NCBI RefSeq assembly: GCF_037975245.1
Contig: NC_092571.1
Coordinates: 3,204,501-3,268,500 of the forward strand
Length of the DNA: 64,000 bases
Reading direction: 5' to 3'
From: Apostichopus japonicus
Taxonomy: Eukaryota > Echinodermata > Holothuroidea > Aspidochirotida > Stichopodidae
Position numbers and translations under genes: made by a program. Position 1 is the stretch's first letter. The number at the start of each line of letters is the position of its first letter. This document shows, in pieces, positions 1 through 17,784 of this stretch. The notes beneath the pieces are model-generated. The model saw nothing but the letters and a program-made list of their open reading frames with translations, was not told where the DNA came from and ran no database searches.

Positions 1-1693
1 AGATTGCAAGACAGATTAAATCTTTTTTCATTTTATAACATAGTATAGCTACTCTAACTTGTTATTGTAAAATTTTCATCAGTTTCGTAACAATTTAAAT
101 TCAAAAAGTTGTCAGTATTTTGCATCCTCAGCTGCTAATTTTTTATCGTCAAACACGCAAAAATACCAAAACTTTCCAGGGGCGTTTGCCTCCCTGGACC
201 CACACAAGGGGTTCCACCCCTTGACCCCACCGGGGAACTAAGGAGGGCCCCTGGACCCCACGCCATTATACTCGCATGCTACGCGTGCTCGTCGTGTTCG
301 CTGCGCGAACTACGGCGGGAAATCGGCAGTATGTTCGCGGGAAATTGAACAAGGTTTTCCAACACTGGTTATTTATTTATTTTCAAGGGAACAGTTCATA
401 ACAAACTCAGATATTCTCTTTGAATGTCCACTCCATATATCTCTCTTTCTCCCTCCATTGTGTTAGACTAATTTGCCAAGTTCCCTGTCTTCAATATGGG
501 GATCTAAGTTAGAAGATGTTGTAAATAAAGCAATAAAGTTGAATGAAATGTATCTTCTCCTTATTGGAGTTCCTTTGGCCATCCCAAAAACATATGACCT
601 ACTTTACATGTTTCCACTGCAGGACGACCAAAATTTCAGCAGGACAACCAAAAATTGGTGAGCTGGTCGTCCTGGGGACAACCACTTGAAATTTCTTAAA
701 TTTATACACTGCATTTCGCTCTGCTATTAATAGATAATTCCTTGCAGAACAAAAAGTTTTAACAAAATTCAGTTTCTCTTAGCTATGCCCAATGCTATTG
801 TCTTTTGTGGGTTTTCTCTTGTAAATTTTTTTTGTCAGTTTACCACAGTTGCTAAATCTGGAGAAGATTTCTCCAAAGATTGAAACATACATCATGGTCT
901 CTTAGAAACATTCAACAAAAGATCATTCAACAATGCTTTTTAACCTTTTTGGAAACAAGTTATAATATTAAAATAATATTAATAAATATTAAGATGCAGT
1001 TTGCATTGGATTTGGCCATCTTATGGTTACACACTCTACACTTGTCTGTTAAAAGTAACTGTGCCTGATAATAAATGGTTCCTTAGTAAAAATCACCAGA
1101 AACGATTAAGTTCAAACGCTTGCCATCGAAAGTATATAGCAGTATATTAAATTTGGTCGACACACAAGTTTTTGCATCCGATCAAACAATTATCTAGTGT
1201 CTTGACGGTTAGGAAGGGCAGAATTGATTGTAACCACATAGTAAGGCTGCATGGTTAAGTTAAAACCGGTTGGATTTCAATTTTTACATTGGTTTGAGCC
1301 GAAAAAAAGGGTATGTATGCTACACATATGCCAACTACAGTACTTGTCTACATGACACCTGAATGATTGTGACCACATATAGATCTCTTACTATGGCCAA
1401 AGGATCTCAACAACTACGAGTGTATATTTCATGGTTAGGGCTTTCATTATCAAGTTTATACCCTAACTCAAAAGTGCCAGTACTAACAGTTTCACTATTT
1501 ACAACAAATTCAAACTGCAAATTGCTTATCACATCAGATCTTACAAATGATGCAGAAAAATGGCTGTTTCATTAAATGTTGGGAATCATATGCAGCAATA
1601 ACCTTTCCCAATTGGTGAACAAAATTCAACAAATGATCCTTCTGATGCACAAAGGTATATGGCGAAATAAATACATATATTTATATATCTCAC
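1..1693 (-). other. Intron 3 of the CLCN6-like gene
   Basis: No exon continuing the chloride-channel helix was found here on the minus strand. The stretch 170-345 is GC- and CpG-rich, unlike its AT-rich surroundings, and contains runs such as CTCCCTGGACCC and CCTTGACCCC of the kind seen in dispersed repeats. The remaining sequence shows nothing I can name. Confidence 0.5.
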
Positions 1694-2769
1694 CAGGCCA
1701 GTTGTTGCACCGATGATAAACATGAGAATCCATTTAACTGCCTCTAAATGTTTTGGTATCCAGGAGGAGCTGCCCTTCACCATCTCCTTGTAAGGCTCAT
1801 TGTAGCAGATATCATAGTCCAGACTCTGAAGAGAACAGCAAACGACAAAGGAGCGTTAATGAACAGGATTAAATCTTCAGGAATGTCAGGTATTCTAAGA
1901 TTGAGACTGATAATGAGCATTCAAGACTTGTTTCACAAACTGCACACTATCAGTTTTAAAAGTTTCTTTAAAAATTCTCAATACAATCCAATCTTATTAA
2001 AAAAATAAAAAATACCAAACTTACTTCATAATCTTCTGTCATGAGATCTTTGGGAGTCGTTCTAGGCGCTGAATCCTCAAATAGTAACGGCTGTCGTAAA
2101 ACAAAGTGGAGAAATACATTCCAGAAAATTCTTTCTTTTAAGAAAAATTGCTTATATTGTAAGAAGAGAAACAAAAATGAAGTAAACTTGCTTCCAATCT
2201 TTGTTGTTTCAATTCATCCATAATTAAAAACAACTTTGTTAAATTGACTTGTGACATCAAGCAGCCCTGTAGCCTGTGAGACAAAAGACCATTAACATCA
2301 TCAAGTAAAGGAACTGTAGTTTGGTGAATTTGGCAAGTATTACAAATGATTGCAAATCTTTAGAGATTTTAAAATTCATTGCCAATGTAATAATCAGACT
2401 AACCTAAGAAAAGACTTCAAAGTTATATACATAAGTGTGCATGTCTATTCTCCAGTACAAGTGCTATTGCTATAAAGAAACTAATGAAATTCATCCCATC
2501 TTGATATACACAATTAGGCTTATTTATGTCTTTACAACTCTCCAAGTCTTGATGAATTCTTCTGTTTTATACTTAAAACAAGTCTTCTACTTTTGTACAC
2601 AAATGGCTGATAAATGTTATTTTGTTTCTATTTTGTAACTAGTATTAAAGTAAACATAATATCAAAACTTTTGAGCATTCTTTCAGGCAGAAACTCATAA
2701 AGATCAACTCACCACATCTTGATCATAGTTGGTACCAAACTGCCAACGAGTTTCAGTTTGACGTGACAT
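1694..2769 (-). CDS. CLCN6: CLCN6-like H+/Cl- exchanger, 5' part (coding exons 1-3)
   Basis: Three coding exons on the minus strand join in phase 0: exon 1 at 2713-2769 (19 codons, starting MSRQTETRWQFG), exon 2 at 2025-2090 (22 codons) and exon 3 at 1694-1825 (44 codons). Each is bounded by GT donors and AG acceptors. The joined 85 residues contain a TEDYESLDYDICYNEPY segment followed by EAVKWILMFIIGATTGL. This is the cytosolic N-terminus and start of the first membrane helix typical of ClC-6, where a DYESLDYD motif precedes C-x-N-x-P-Y and EAVKW; ClC-7 lacks the latter features. Family role: late-endosomal 2Cl-/H+ exchange. The break after the residues TGL fits a further exon beginning with V, but I find no such exon between 1 and 1693, so the rest of the gene is outside the window. 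An out-of-frame ATG lies 7 bases upstream of the chosen start. Confidence 0.85.
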
Positions 2770-5678
2770 GATTCATTTCTCTCAGGCTGTAAACACCTCG
2801 TCCAACAAGCCAGCACACCTGTGGATCCATACAGTATGTCCAATTTTATAGTCAACAGTTAAATGTAAGCTTTGTACACAGGGAAATGAAACATTTAATA
2901 ATAACTAAATTCATTTACAGTAATTATTTACTGCGAGAGTATTTTCATTTTTAAGTCAAAGCCTTGAGTAGTTTATTGAAATCTGTCCATAAATCAGGTT
3001 CAGTTAATTCTAGGATGGACAGGCAAGAAAATCAATTTGGTAAATAATATGTCCAAGATTTAAAGCAACAAGTTCTTACTATGGATACAGTACACAAACA
3101 ATTAGTTTTTAGAGCTCTCATTACCACATGCCACGTCAATTCATGCTACATTTCCCTCTGTACAAACAAACATAACTTGCATCCCTTTTTCTAGTGATTC
3201 ACCTGTTGGGTAACCTACCTTAGAACATACTAAATGTTGAGAAGTGAATTTCAAACCTAAAAATTATAACACTTTTATTAATGAACAAGGCTTAGGACTA
3301 GCGCAATGACACTGTAGACCTAACCATCTGCTTAAGTGTGGCATTCTTCATTGTAAAGCCGAGTTGTATATATACTACAGTTTAGGGTCAACAAAATATA
3401 TGCTTACTTGACAATATTTACTGAAAGCTAGATGGCTATGAACCTTAAATCTACATTAAACCCTTTATTTTCCTTGTCCATGATGTGCAGCTAATGGTCC
3501 TCCTACACACATTTAAAGCATCAGTATAGGCTAGTAGAAATTTGATTTTTCGATGGAGATCATAGAACAGACCTTGGCTAGGGCCATAGCTGAGGTATAT
3601 ATGCTGACAATTTTTTTTCTACTTCTTTATCTTGCTTTAAAATGTCTTACGTTTTCATATTCTTGCAATTGTTTGATAATGTACATATTAGGTTTTCATA
3701 TTTTAATGTTTGTATCTCATATCCTGTTTCATACGAGCATACAATTACCCTTGTGGTTTAATAAATTTTATCTAATCTAATCTAATCTTAGTTACAATGT
3801 GTATCTTAGCTAATGGAAGGTCCATTTAACCTTTTACCTAAGATAGCCTTAGGCATGCCATTATTTACGACTACTGTACCAGTCAGTGATAACTAATGCA
3901 GTATTTTGGGGAACAACTATAAAATACCTGGCCACACTGAGATGTATCCAAGCATCCAGATGCACAGATGCCCAGTCAACTTATTGTGTGACCAGAAATG
4001 AACCTGAAATGCTTGTCAGATCTAATTGTACTTTTCTGCTAACCTACTGTACTGCCAATATTTATTAAACGCTAATATTTAAAAATAAATGATAAGTCCA
4101 AGTGAATGCACAGATGTGGAGTGGTGAGGTCTAATACACAACTTTAATTTGACAATAATTCAACATTGTTGTGCCGTTTTTTAATTTTTGGTAAAAAAAT
4201 GTGTACATCGAAGAAGGCTTAATTTCGAAAGTGGATGCTAAGATACAGAGTGGACAGATCTAATACAAGACTTCAAATTGAGAACAACCTAGCAGATAGT
4301 ACTAAATACTGTAGATCTGAAAATAATTTGAGGTAGAGTTCTGGCATCTTAAAAAGTTGAATGGGCATCAATATATCCAGATGAAAGGAAAGATCTCTCA
4401 AGTGCATGGCCCTGCATTTTGCAGTTGTAGCAAATTTGGCTTCACGTTTGTTACATTTCATCCATGTTACAAGCTACTGTTTATAAATTACATTAGGCTG
4501 TGTCAGGCTATATTCCTGGTTCAGTGAATGGTTAGGATAAATAGGTTTTTAAGTTAGACTACAGAAGCCGTGTAAGTAATGAAAGACCACAATTATGCAA
4601 ACAGTTGATTTCTTCTTTTTCTTTTGTCATAATATCAGTGACTCCGGAAAAATATATGTATTTACCACCACACAAGATGAACAAATCTCTAGCATTTCCT
4701 GAAATTTGATCCAACTGTGTCTACTAATTTTGATATTCCTATTTTTTTCTATAATTTTCTATAATTTTAATTCTCAAGAGCAAAAAATTCTAAATCCATC
4801 CCAGCAGTGAACTTGCCAATTAAGTTGCCTCTTTTTGTTGGCATTGTTTAGCTTACATATCGTTTGAAGTTTGTTCTTAATCATTCTTTTACTAGCATCA
4901 ACATTACAACTTTCAGTCAAAAATCAGAATCCATGTTGAATTTCTGGCTCATCACATGGATAATTCCAAATTGGGATTGAAAATCAACATTATGTTGGGG
5001 TTGATGACAATTCTTGGTTCACTCAGCTACTGTGGGAATTCTTTGGAATGGATTAACCACGATTAATGAGACCTGTCAAGACATTTACACTGACCTAGTA
5101 ATATCTTCCGATATCAACGTTACGCCTACCTGAAATTAACCCTTCAACTTAGGCTTCCCTACACAAACTGTTACTGATTTAGGCTACTGAATATTATGAA
5201 GCCATGCCTAGGCTATATCCTATGCGGAAGTTCGGGTAGGTCCTAAGCTTTTCTTGAGAACTGACCCTTAAAGTGGTAAGCTAGTGATACTAGTGTTAAA
5301 GTTAGGCCCTAATTTTTCATGAATGAACTCTTGCTAGTTTCCTCCTTATTGCCAACGCTGACGTTGAGAGTATATCTTCTGCGTGCTACTACTGGCTACA
5401 GTGGTCTCTGATCTGAGTTAGTGAAATGGTGTATGCAGAACAGCTGAGAGGGAGACACATTACAGTGGCTGCAAGTTTGTATTTGTTTGCACGTATGGCA
5501 TGTATATAAATTCCATTAAAATTTAGATAAAGTTAATTTTACCATATGAACTATCATTATTCCTTTAGTAATATTTTTAAGATTTTAATATTAAATTCGT
5601 AGATATTAAAATACTTTTTTTTATTATTTTGAGTTGGGTTTGCTCCTGGTAGCATTTACTGTTAGAAAGAGGTCACAA
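2770..5678. other. Intergenic region between divergent CLCN6-like gene and YIPF3
   Basis: This interval must hold the promoters and 5' untranslated exons of both divergent genes, but I see no TATA box or CpG island that I would defend. A possible 5'UTR acceptor for the CLCN6-like gene (TGTTTACAG, minus strand, just upstream of the start) is weak. The part 3590-3790 looks like the 3' end of a retroelement and is listed separately. Confidence 0.4.
3590..3790 (+). mobile_element. Possible 3' end of a truncated LINE
   Basis: A T-rich stretch contains AATAAA and ends in a short tandem tail of about three TCTAA units (3769-3788). An untranslated T-rich end, a polyadenylation-like hexamer and a short microsatellite tail are typical of 5'-truncated non-LTR retrotransposon copies. 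There is no recognisable reverse-transcriptase coding sequence, so the identification rests on the tail only. Confidence 0.35.
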
Positions 5679-11541
<5,863 letters not shown>

Positions 11542-12059
11542 TCATAGGGTGGGTGTGGCCTACTTGTATATTTGTGTGTGGAGGCTAATGGGGTGGTGGA
11601 GGAAGAGGCAGAGCAGAATGAATAGTCATAGGGTGGGTGTGGCCTACTTGTATATTTGTGTGTGGAGGCTAATGGGGTGGTGGAGGAAGAGGCAGAGCAG
11701 AATGAATAGTCATAGGTGGGTGTGGCCTGCTTGTATATTTGTGTGTGGAGGCTAATGGGGTGGTGGAGGAAGAGGCAGAGCAGAATGAATAGTCATAGGG
11801 TGGGTGTGGCCTACTTGTATATTTGTGTGTGGAGGCTAATGGAGTGGTGGAGGAAGAGGCAGAGCAGAATGAATAGTCATAGGTGGGTGTGGCCTGCTTG
11901 TATATTTGTGTGTGGAGGCTAATGGGGTGGTGGAGGAAGAGGCAGAGCAGAATGAATAGTCATAGGGTGGGTGTGGCTTGTACATTTCAAATAATTCTGG
12001 AAACAAATAGGACCATTACTGGCTATTAGTAATGTGTTGAGTGGCGACTATCAAACAGG

Positions 12060-12065
12060 AATAAA
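12060..12065 (+). terminator. Probable polyadenylation signal of YIPF3
   Basis: AATAAA lies 519 bases after the YIPF3 stop codon, just past the minisatellite. It is the first canonical hexamer on this strand after the array. Confidence 0.5.
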
Positions 12066-15000
12066 GATACGATGAGAGGAATTAAATAACTGGCTCATAG
12101 AGTTAATACAATTGTAGAATCAAAAGAACTTCACTGGTCCACAATCTGTAGTATCGAACTTGGTAAGGGGTGCCGAAAAAAGTAGGTTTTGTTTTGTAAA
12201 TTTTATGGAACGGACAATCTTATTTATCATATATAGTACAAAAACAGGGAGATCCTTGGTTGGGTATATTTTATGTATATTTATATACTACCAAGCTAGG
12301 CCATTGGTTTAGACCAGCCTTTATCATCAGCAACATGGTTTTGGGAATATTAACTCTCCTTTGGAAATCATTGATTTTTGTTGGATTCTTTCAATGCTAA
12401 ACTCCTTTGAAGACTTTATTAATTATATGAAATTCTGATAATTGCTAGAGCAGTGTAAACTATATGATTAAAAGACATATGTAGTCACTCAACAATGCAG
12501 AAATTCTCAAAATTTCAGAATTCCACCACCTGGGAACATGACTTTGGGAATTTCTGAATTATGGCTTTGGTTAATGAAAACAACCCGTCCTCCCCCCCCC
12601 CCCCCTCCATTAATTTGGTAATATTCTGTAACCTCTCTAATTACAGTGTTCCACATTACTAGACCCTACACCCTTTACTATCAAACTTGTATCACTTGGC
12701 TATGATTCTAGTTCGACAAAGTTGTATTCTTGGTAAGGATGATAAAATTCCTTGCATGCCATTTTTTTTTGTTTTTAAACTTTTAATTACTTTTGAGTAC
12801 AAATCACGAATTGGTACATCTTCCTTATGTTTTGGTTAACACTCTTTTGGTTGAAATTTATTTTTTCCATTCACCTCTTTCTGCGCTCAAACAAAGCAAT
12901 TGTCACTTGCAGCCGGTCTGACAAGTGGTACCATTTACAACTAACCAAAATCAAACTGGCATCTTTGAGCTAGAAATCATGTTACACTTGATGAGGAATG
13001 AACATCTTGTAACGTTATATTTATTAAGAAATTATAACCAAAAAGAAATTGAAACTCAAATGAACGGAGGAGCAAGTAAAAAAATATTGGAAGGGTCTTG
13101 AGAAGAGCAACAAACCATGATAATTTGTGAAAATGTCCAAATTGTCCGACGTAGTGATGGAATAGCTGAAAATATTATTACAGATCAGTCATGGACAGTT
13201 CTGGTGGCTAGAAAGAGATATTAATTAATGAATCAACAAAGGCAGTGGTGTGTGCAAGGAGGGGGGGGGGTGGGGGAGGGGAGGGCTAATCCATTTGGTT
13301 GTACTTTTCTAATCAAATTGTGTTAGTTACAGTGTCCCCTAATGCGTCTCTTAAATGGTACAAGAAGATAAATCTCCTTGTCCGGGGTAGTTCTACAGTC
13401 AGATGCATTAAATTTCATCTGTTGTACGTAAAATGCAATGAACTGTTTGAATATCAAGTTGGCCTCTATGGAAGATGGATTTAGAGTATCTGGGCTATTT
13501 TTTACAACTGCTAATCTTCATTTATGTTTGTAGTTATTTTTGTTACATTGTAATTTCATATTTTTCTCCATATTATTTACAGTGGTGCAATCATACACAG
13601 GCTGAGATAAATGGACCACAACTCAACAGTAAGGGACAGTTCATCAACAGACAAGAGCTACAAGCTAGACCAGACCTGTTTCTAAGAGTACACTGCCAAA
13701 CTGACCATATTTGAAAGAACTGAAAAGATTCCATCTAAGAAACTGCTTCTATGTCACAAAAAGGAGAGTTGGTCACATGCCATATTTTTCTCTCATTTGT
13801 ATTGCACAAGTGCGAGGTGTGTTGTTGCAAGGTTTTGTATCTTTGTTTTAACCCTCAAGCTGTTTTCTAAGCATGGACACTTTTATTTATAAAGTAGCAA
13901 ATGGAATACATGGGATTTACAGTTTGTGCTGATAGTTTTCTTCAACTCATAGTTCTGTTCTAGCATATGTCAAAGTTTTAGATACAAAACAGATAATCTC
14001 AAATTTAACTAAGAGAACAGAGGGGAACTTTGTGCAAAACAACCTACCTTAATTATTTGCTTTTGAATTTAAGAAGCAAAAACAAAATGGTGGTGTAGAG
14101 GTTGCACGGGGTGGGGGTGATATAGAGGTCATGTACAATCCTTTGGTATGCCTCTCATCCAAGCTTAGTACTTGATGCAGCAACCTCCCATTCCACAATT
14201 GAAATGAGTTAATAGTGAATTTATACTTAACAGGCAGATGTATCTTAAATTGACTTATTTGTATTTGACGTGTAATGTCTCCCAGACACACTTGTACTCA
14301 AGCATGAACAAGTTGTTGGTTTGGTGCAGCGTGAATCTAAAGGTGATGTTCAAACCTTGAGAAAGGCTATCAAAAAAGTGAGAAGATATAAATTGCTGTA
14401 AAGCCTGCAGCTGATATTGGCAACTTGTAAGCTGCTTTTTAAGCTGGCTGCAGCAACTCTGGTGGCATTGATTATGTAAATTAAAGAAACGGAAATGTGA
14501 CCAGTTGCATTAAAGTAACGATTTAGATAATTAATGTTATTTAAATACAATTATATTAAAAAAAAGTACACAGAGAGATACTGTCAAAGTTTCTTATTAT
14601 ATTGATAAAAACCTTAATATTTCTCTTTCTTACCCTTTCTCTTGTTATCAATGTGACATCATTTTGGGGGTTTCAAGGTGACTTTTTCTATTACAAGATA
14701 ATTACCGGCAAGTACAATATGAATTGATGAATTAGTTCGTTGTAAAAATTTAAAAGCACAGTATTATGAAATGTTTTGTAATGATTTGATCGCACTTACT
14801 TGTAAAAGTTGGGCAATTGTCAAACCACTTCACCCCCCATTGGTTGAATATTTGATGAAAGTTCACGATTGATTGATTATTCATTTCACTTAAGTTAAAG
14901 CAACGATCAGGATTTGGTTTCAATTCGAGAATCAAGAAAGGACAATGGCGGTATATTCCGATGATGGAAAATATGTAAAATAAGAAGAAAAAAAACAAAA

Positions 15001-15267
15001 AAAGAAAGCTACTTTGAGGTACCACAAAAATTATCATCAATGTTTCATAAATTTTGACCTAACGTTCTTCGAGTTACTTATTCTTCTAAGATTCGCCAAT
15101 TTTTTTTCTTTTCAACTTTTAAGTCGTTAAAAATTAAGGTAAGGGGCTCAAGTAAAGATAACGGATATCCAAACGTTCCTTGTGATGCATAGATATGCTA
15201 TTTTGTTTTCTATATTTTTGCTTATATGTATGGTTTATTTCTTTGAAACATGGCTAAATATAAAACA
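12066..15267. other. Intergenic region between convergent YIPF3 and MAM/LDLa gene
   Basis: No gene recognised. A run of Cs is at about 12592-12605 and a G-run tract at about 13260-13289. A short plus-strand open stretch at about 13580-13714 follows a plausible acceptor (TATTATTTACAG) but matches no family I know and has no supported partner exon. Confidence 0.4.
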
Positions 15268-15277
15268 TTTATTTATT
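15268..15277 (-). terminator. Probable polyadenylation signals of the MAM/LDLa gene
   Basis: Two overlapping AATAAA hexamers on the minus strand (TTTATTTATT on the plus strand) lie about 220 bases downstream of the stop codon at 15492-15494. Another is at 15234-15239. Confidence 0.55.
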
Positions 15278-15491
15278 TGAAACATTTTCTGTAAATGTTA
15301 TCTTTGGGTTTCTTCCTCTTTATAAAAACCATAATTAAAGTTGAAGTTAATATAAAAAAACTGAAAATATGAAATCCTTTATATGAGCTATCAAATCGAA
15401 AAGTTTGAAATGGCTGCATTGATTCTCAAGTAAGACTAGCAATCACAATCATGGGAATCCTTAGCTTGCCTCAAATCTAATAAGTTCTGTT

Positions 15492-17784
15492 TCATGTGGC
15501 TGTTGTAGCTGTTTCATCTGGAGTTGAAGTTGGAGCCATGCCAAACTCGACCTGTAGTTCAAAAAAAAAAAAAAAATATGTCTGAGGAAGGATTTTAAGG
15601 GATCTCACAGAATATTAATCTAGTTTGTATATCTTGCATAGCAATTTTGAGGATGATAAAGTTTGTTTATAATAACTTACCAAGAAAGTGAATGGCACTG
15701 TGTGCACAAAAATAATGTGCACATATTTACTTAAATTGCGTAGGAATTTTTGCAAATTTTTTTGATCAGCAATGTGCCATACAAGACGACTTACTGCATG
15801 GAATTTGTAAAGCACTACATTTGGTTTCCTATTACGTTTGGTTTCTTGATGCAATGTCTTGGGTTTGAAACCCTGAACTTCTTACAAGACATTTCTTCAT
15901 GACTTTATAACATGTTCACAAGATAGGGAATTACCTCCATAAGTATTTAACATCCATCACATGAAAGCAGAGGCCTAATTAGAAGAATTGGTTGAGGTGA
16001 CAAATGTGTTTCTGTAGCAAGAATTACGTACAGTGAAACCTGGCCGCATTATCCATTACTCTTTATCCATATCCTGTTTCATCGGAGTCCAACAATCAAC
16101 CATTCATAATTGATATTATATTACTTTGCATGTACGGTTCACTACATTTCATCACCTCAGATTTATCAATAAATGCAATTCCTTATCCGGTATTTATCAT
16201 AGTCCAGACAATATCTAGTCTACAGGCATTTGGATACTCCAGGTATTTAAAGTATAACCTAAGCTTACATCTCATGGATGTCAATGTGGAACTGAGGATG
16301 GATACAATCTCCCAGGTTAGTCTTGGACAAAGTTATGTTATTGCATTATCGAAGCACTGGGCCAATCAAAGTAACTCCCCAAAAAATACCTTCGAAAGTG
16401 GAATAATAGATAAGTGGACAATTTCATTTTACCATTGTTAATACTCTGTACAATAAGTGAACCCTATGACTATGTAAAGTATTAAGCTTCGAACCCATTT
16501 GTTCGGGGTACCCTTGGTACATACCTCATGGTTTACATAGGTTGGCTTATCTACACCCATGCCAGCTGCACCATCCACCAAGGACCTAAAAGTGGAAATT
16601 GAAAAAAACAGACATTCATGAATATTTGTGGAATCTAGCCCCAACTGGAGCAATTGTCTTTCAATTTGATTCAGTAGTTAATACATAAGATGTGATCTGT
16701 ATGTTGTCCGGTTCACTACTGAATACGTAAGATGTGATCTGTATGTTGTCCGATTCACTACTTAATGCGTAAGATGTGATCCGTGTGTTGTCGGATTCAC
16801 TACTTAATACGTAAGATGTGATCTGTCTGTTGTCCGATTCACTACTTAATGCGTAAGATGTGATCTGTGTGTTGTCGGATTCACTACTTAATACGTAAGA
16901 TGTGATCCGTATGTCGTCCGATTCACTACTTAATACGTAAGATGTGATCCGTGTGTCGTCCGATTCACTACTTAATACGTAAGATGTGATCCGTGTGCTG
17001 TCGGATTCACTACTTAATACGTAAGATGTGATCTGTATGTTGTCCAATTCACTACTTAATGCGTAAGATGTGATCCGTGTGTTGTCGGATTCACTACTTA
17101 ATACATAAGATGTGATCCGTACGTTGTCCGATTCACTACTTAATATGTAAGATGTGATTCCTATGTTGTCGGATTCACTACTTAATACGTAAGATGTGAT
17201 CCCTATGTTGTCCGATTCACTACTTAATACGTAAGATGTGATCCGTACGTTGTCCGTTTCACTACTTAATATGTAAGATGGATGCAGGATGAGCTGACTA
17301 AAACAACGACAACCAACTTGTAGTTCAATAATACATAGATGAGGATGGATTCAAATCGAACTGAATACAACAACATCAACTATCCTATGTAGTTCAATAA
17401 TACATAGATATGGATGGATACATATACAGACTATGTTCCATGCTACATGCTTTAAGTTGTGACACTCTGGTCTGCTGCATGATCAAATATTTTAAAATGA
17501 GCAGAATGTTAAGTTTCCTTATGGGGTGACTGCTAATCTGTGGAACTATTACTTGTTGTTAGAGAACGGTGAAAACACCAAGAAAATGAGCAGGAAGGGG
17601 GTGGGGGCATATGGGGAGGGAGGGGAAGGGTATTGGGATCAAATGGGAAACATTATTTCTACTCACTTGCTATTGTTATTGTTAATTGTCCTGTACTTCA
17701 GATAAATGTAAGCCAAAAATGCCAGGATTGCGATCACTCCTAAGACTCCAAATATCGTTCCAAGTGCAATTCCAAGCGCTTTAT
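15492..17784 (-). CDS. Exons 35-37: transmembrane helix and cytoplasmic tail
   Basis: Exon 35 (17667-17784) joins LDLa9 directly to a helix of about 27 hydrophobic residues (about 1803-1829, starting [14 protein letters not shown]) followed by KYR, fixing a type I topology. Exon 36 (16525-16585) reads [20 protein letters not shown] and exon 37 (15492-15551) ends [18 protein letters not shown] then stop. The tail holds one tyrosine in a Y-V-N-H context, which fits the Grb2-SH2 consensus Y-x-N-x. Splice phases 2 and 0 fit. An alternative last exon may lie between exons 35 and 36. Confidence 0.9.

Noticed and set aside
13255-13290. G-run tract as a G-quadruplex regulator, with similar C/G runs at 12592, 20863, 54567, 55646 and 62319
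   Set aside because: Homopolymer-like runs are common in this genome and lie at no consistent position relative to genes.
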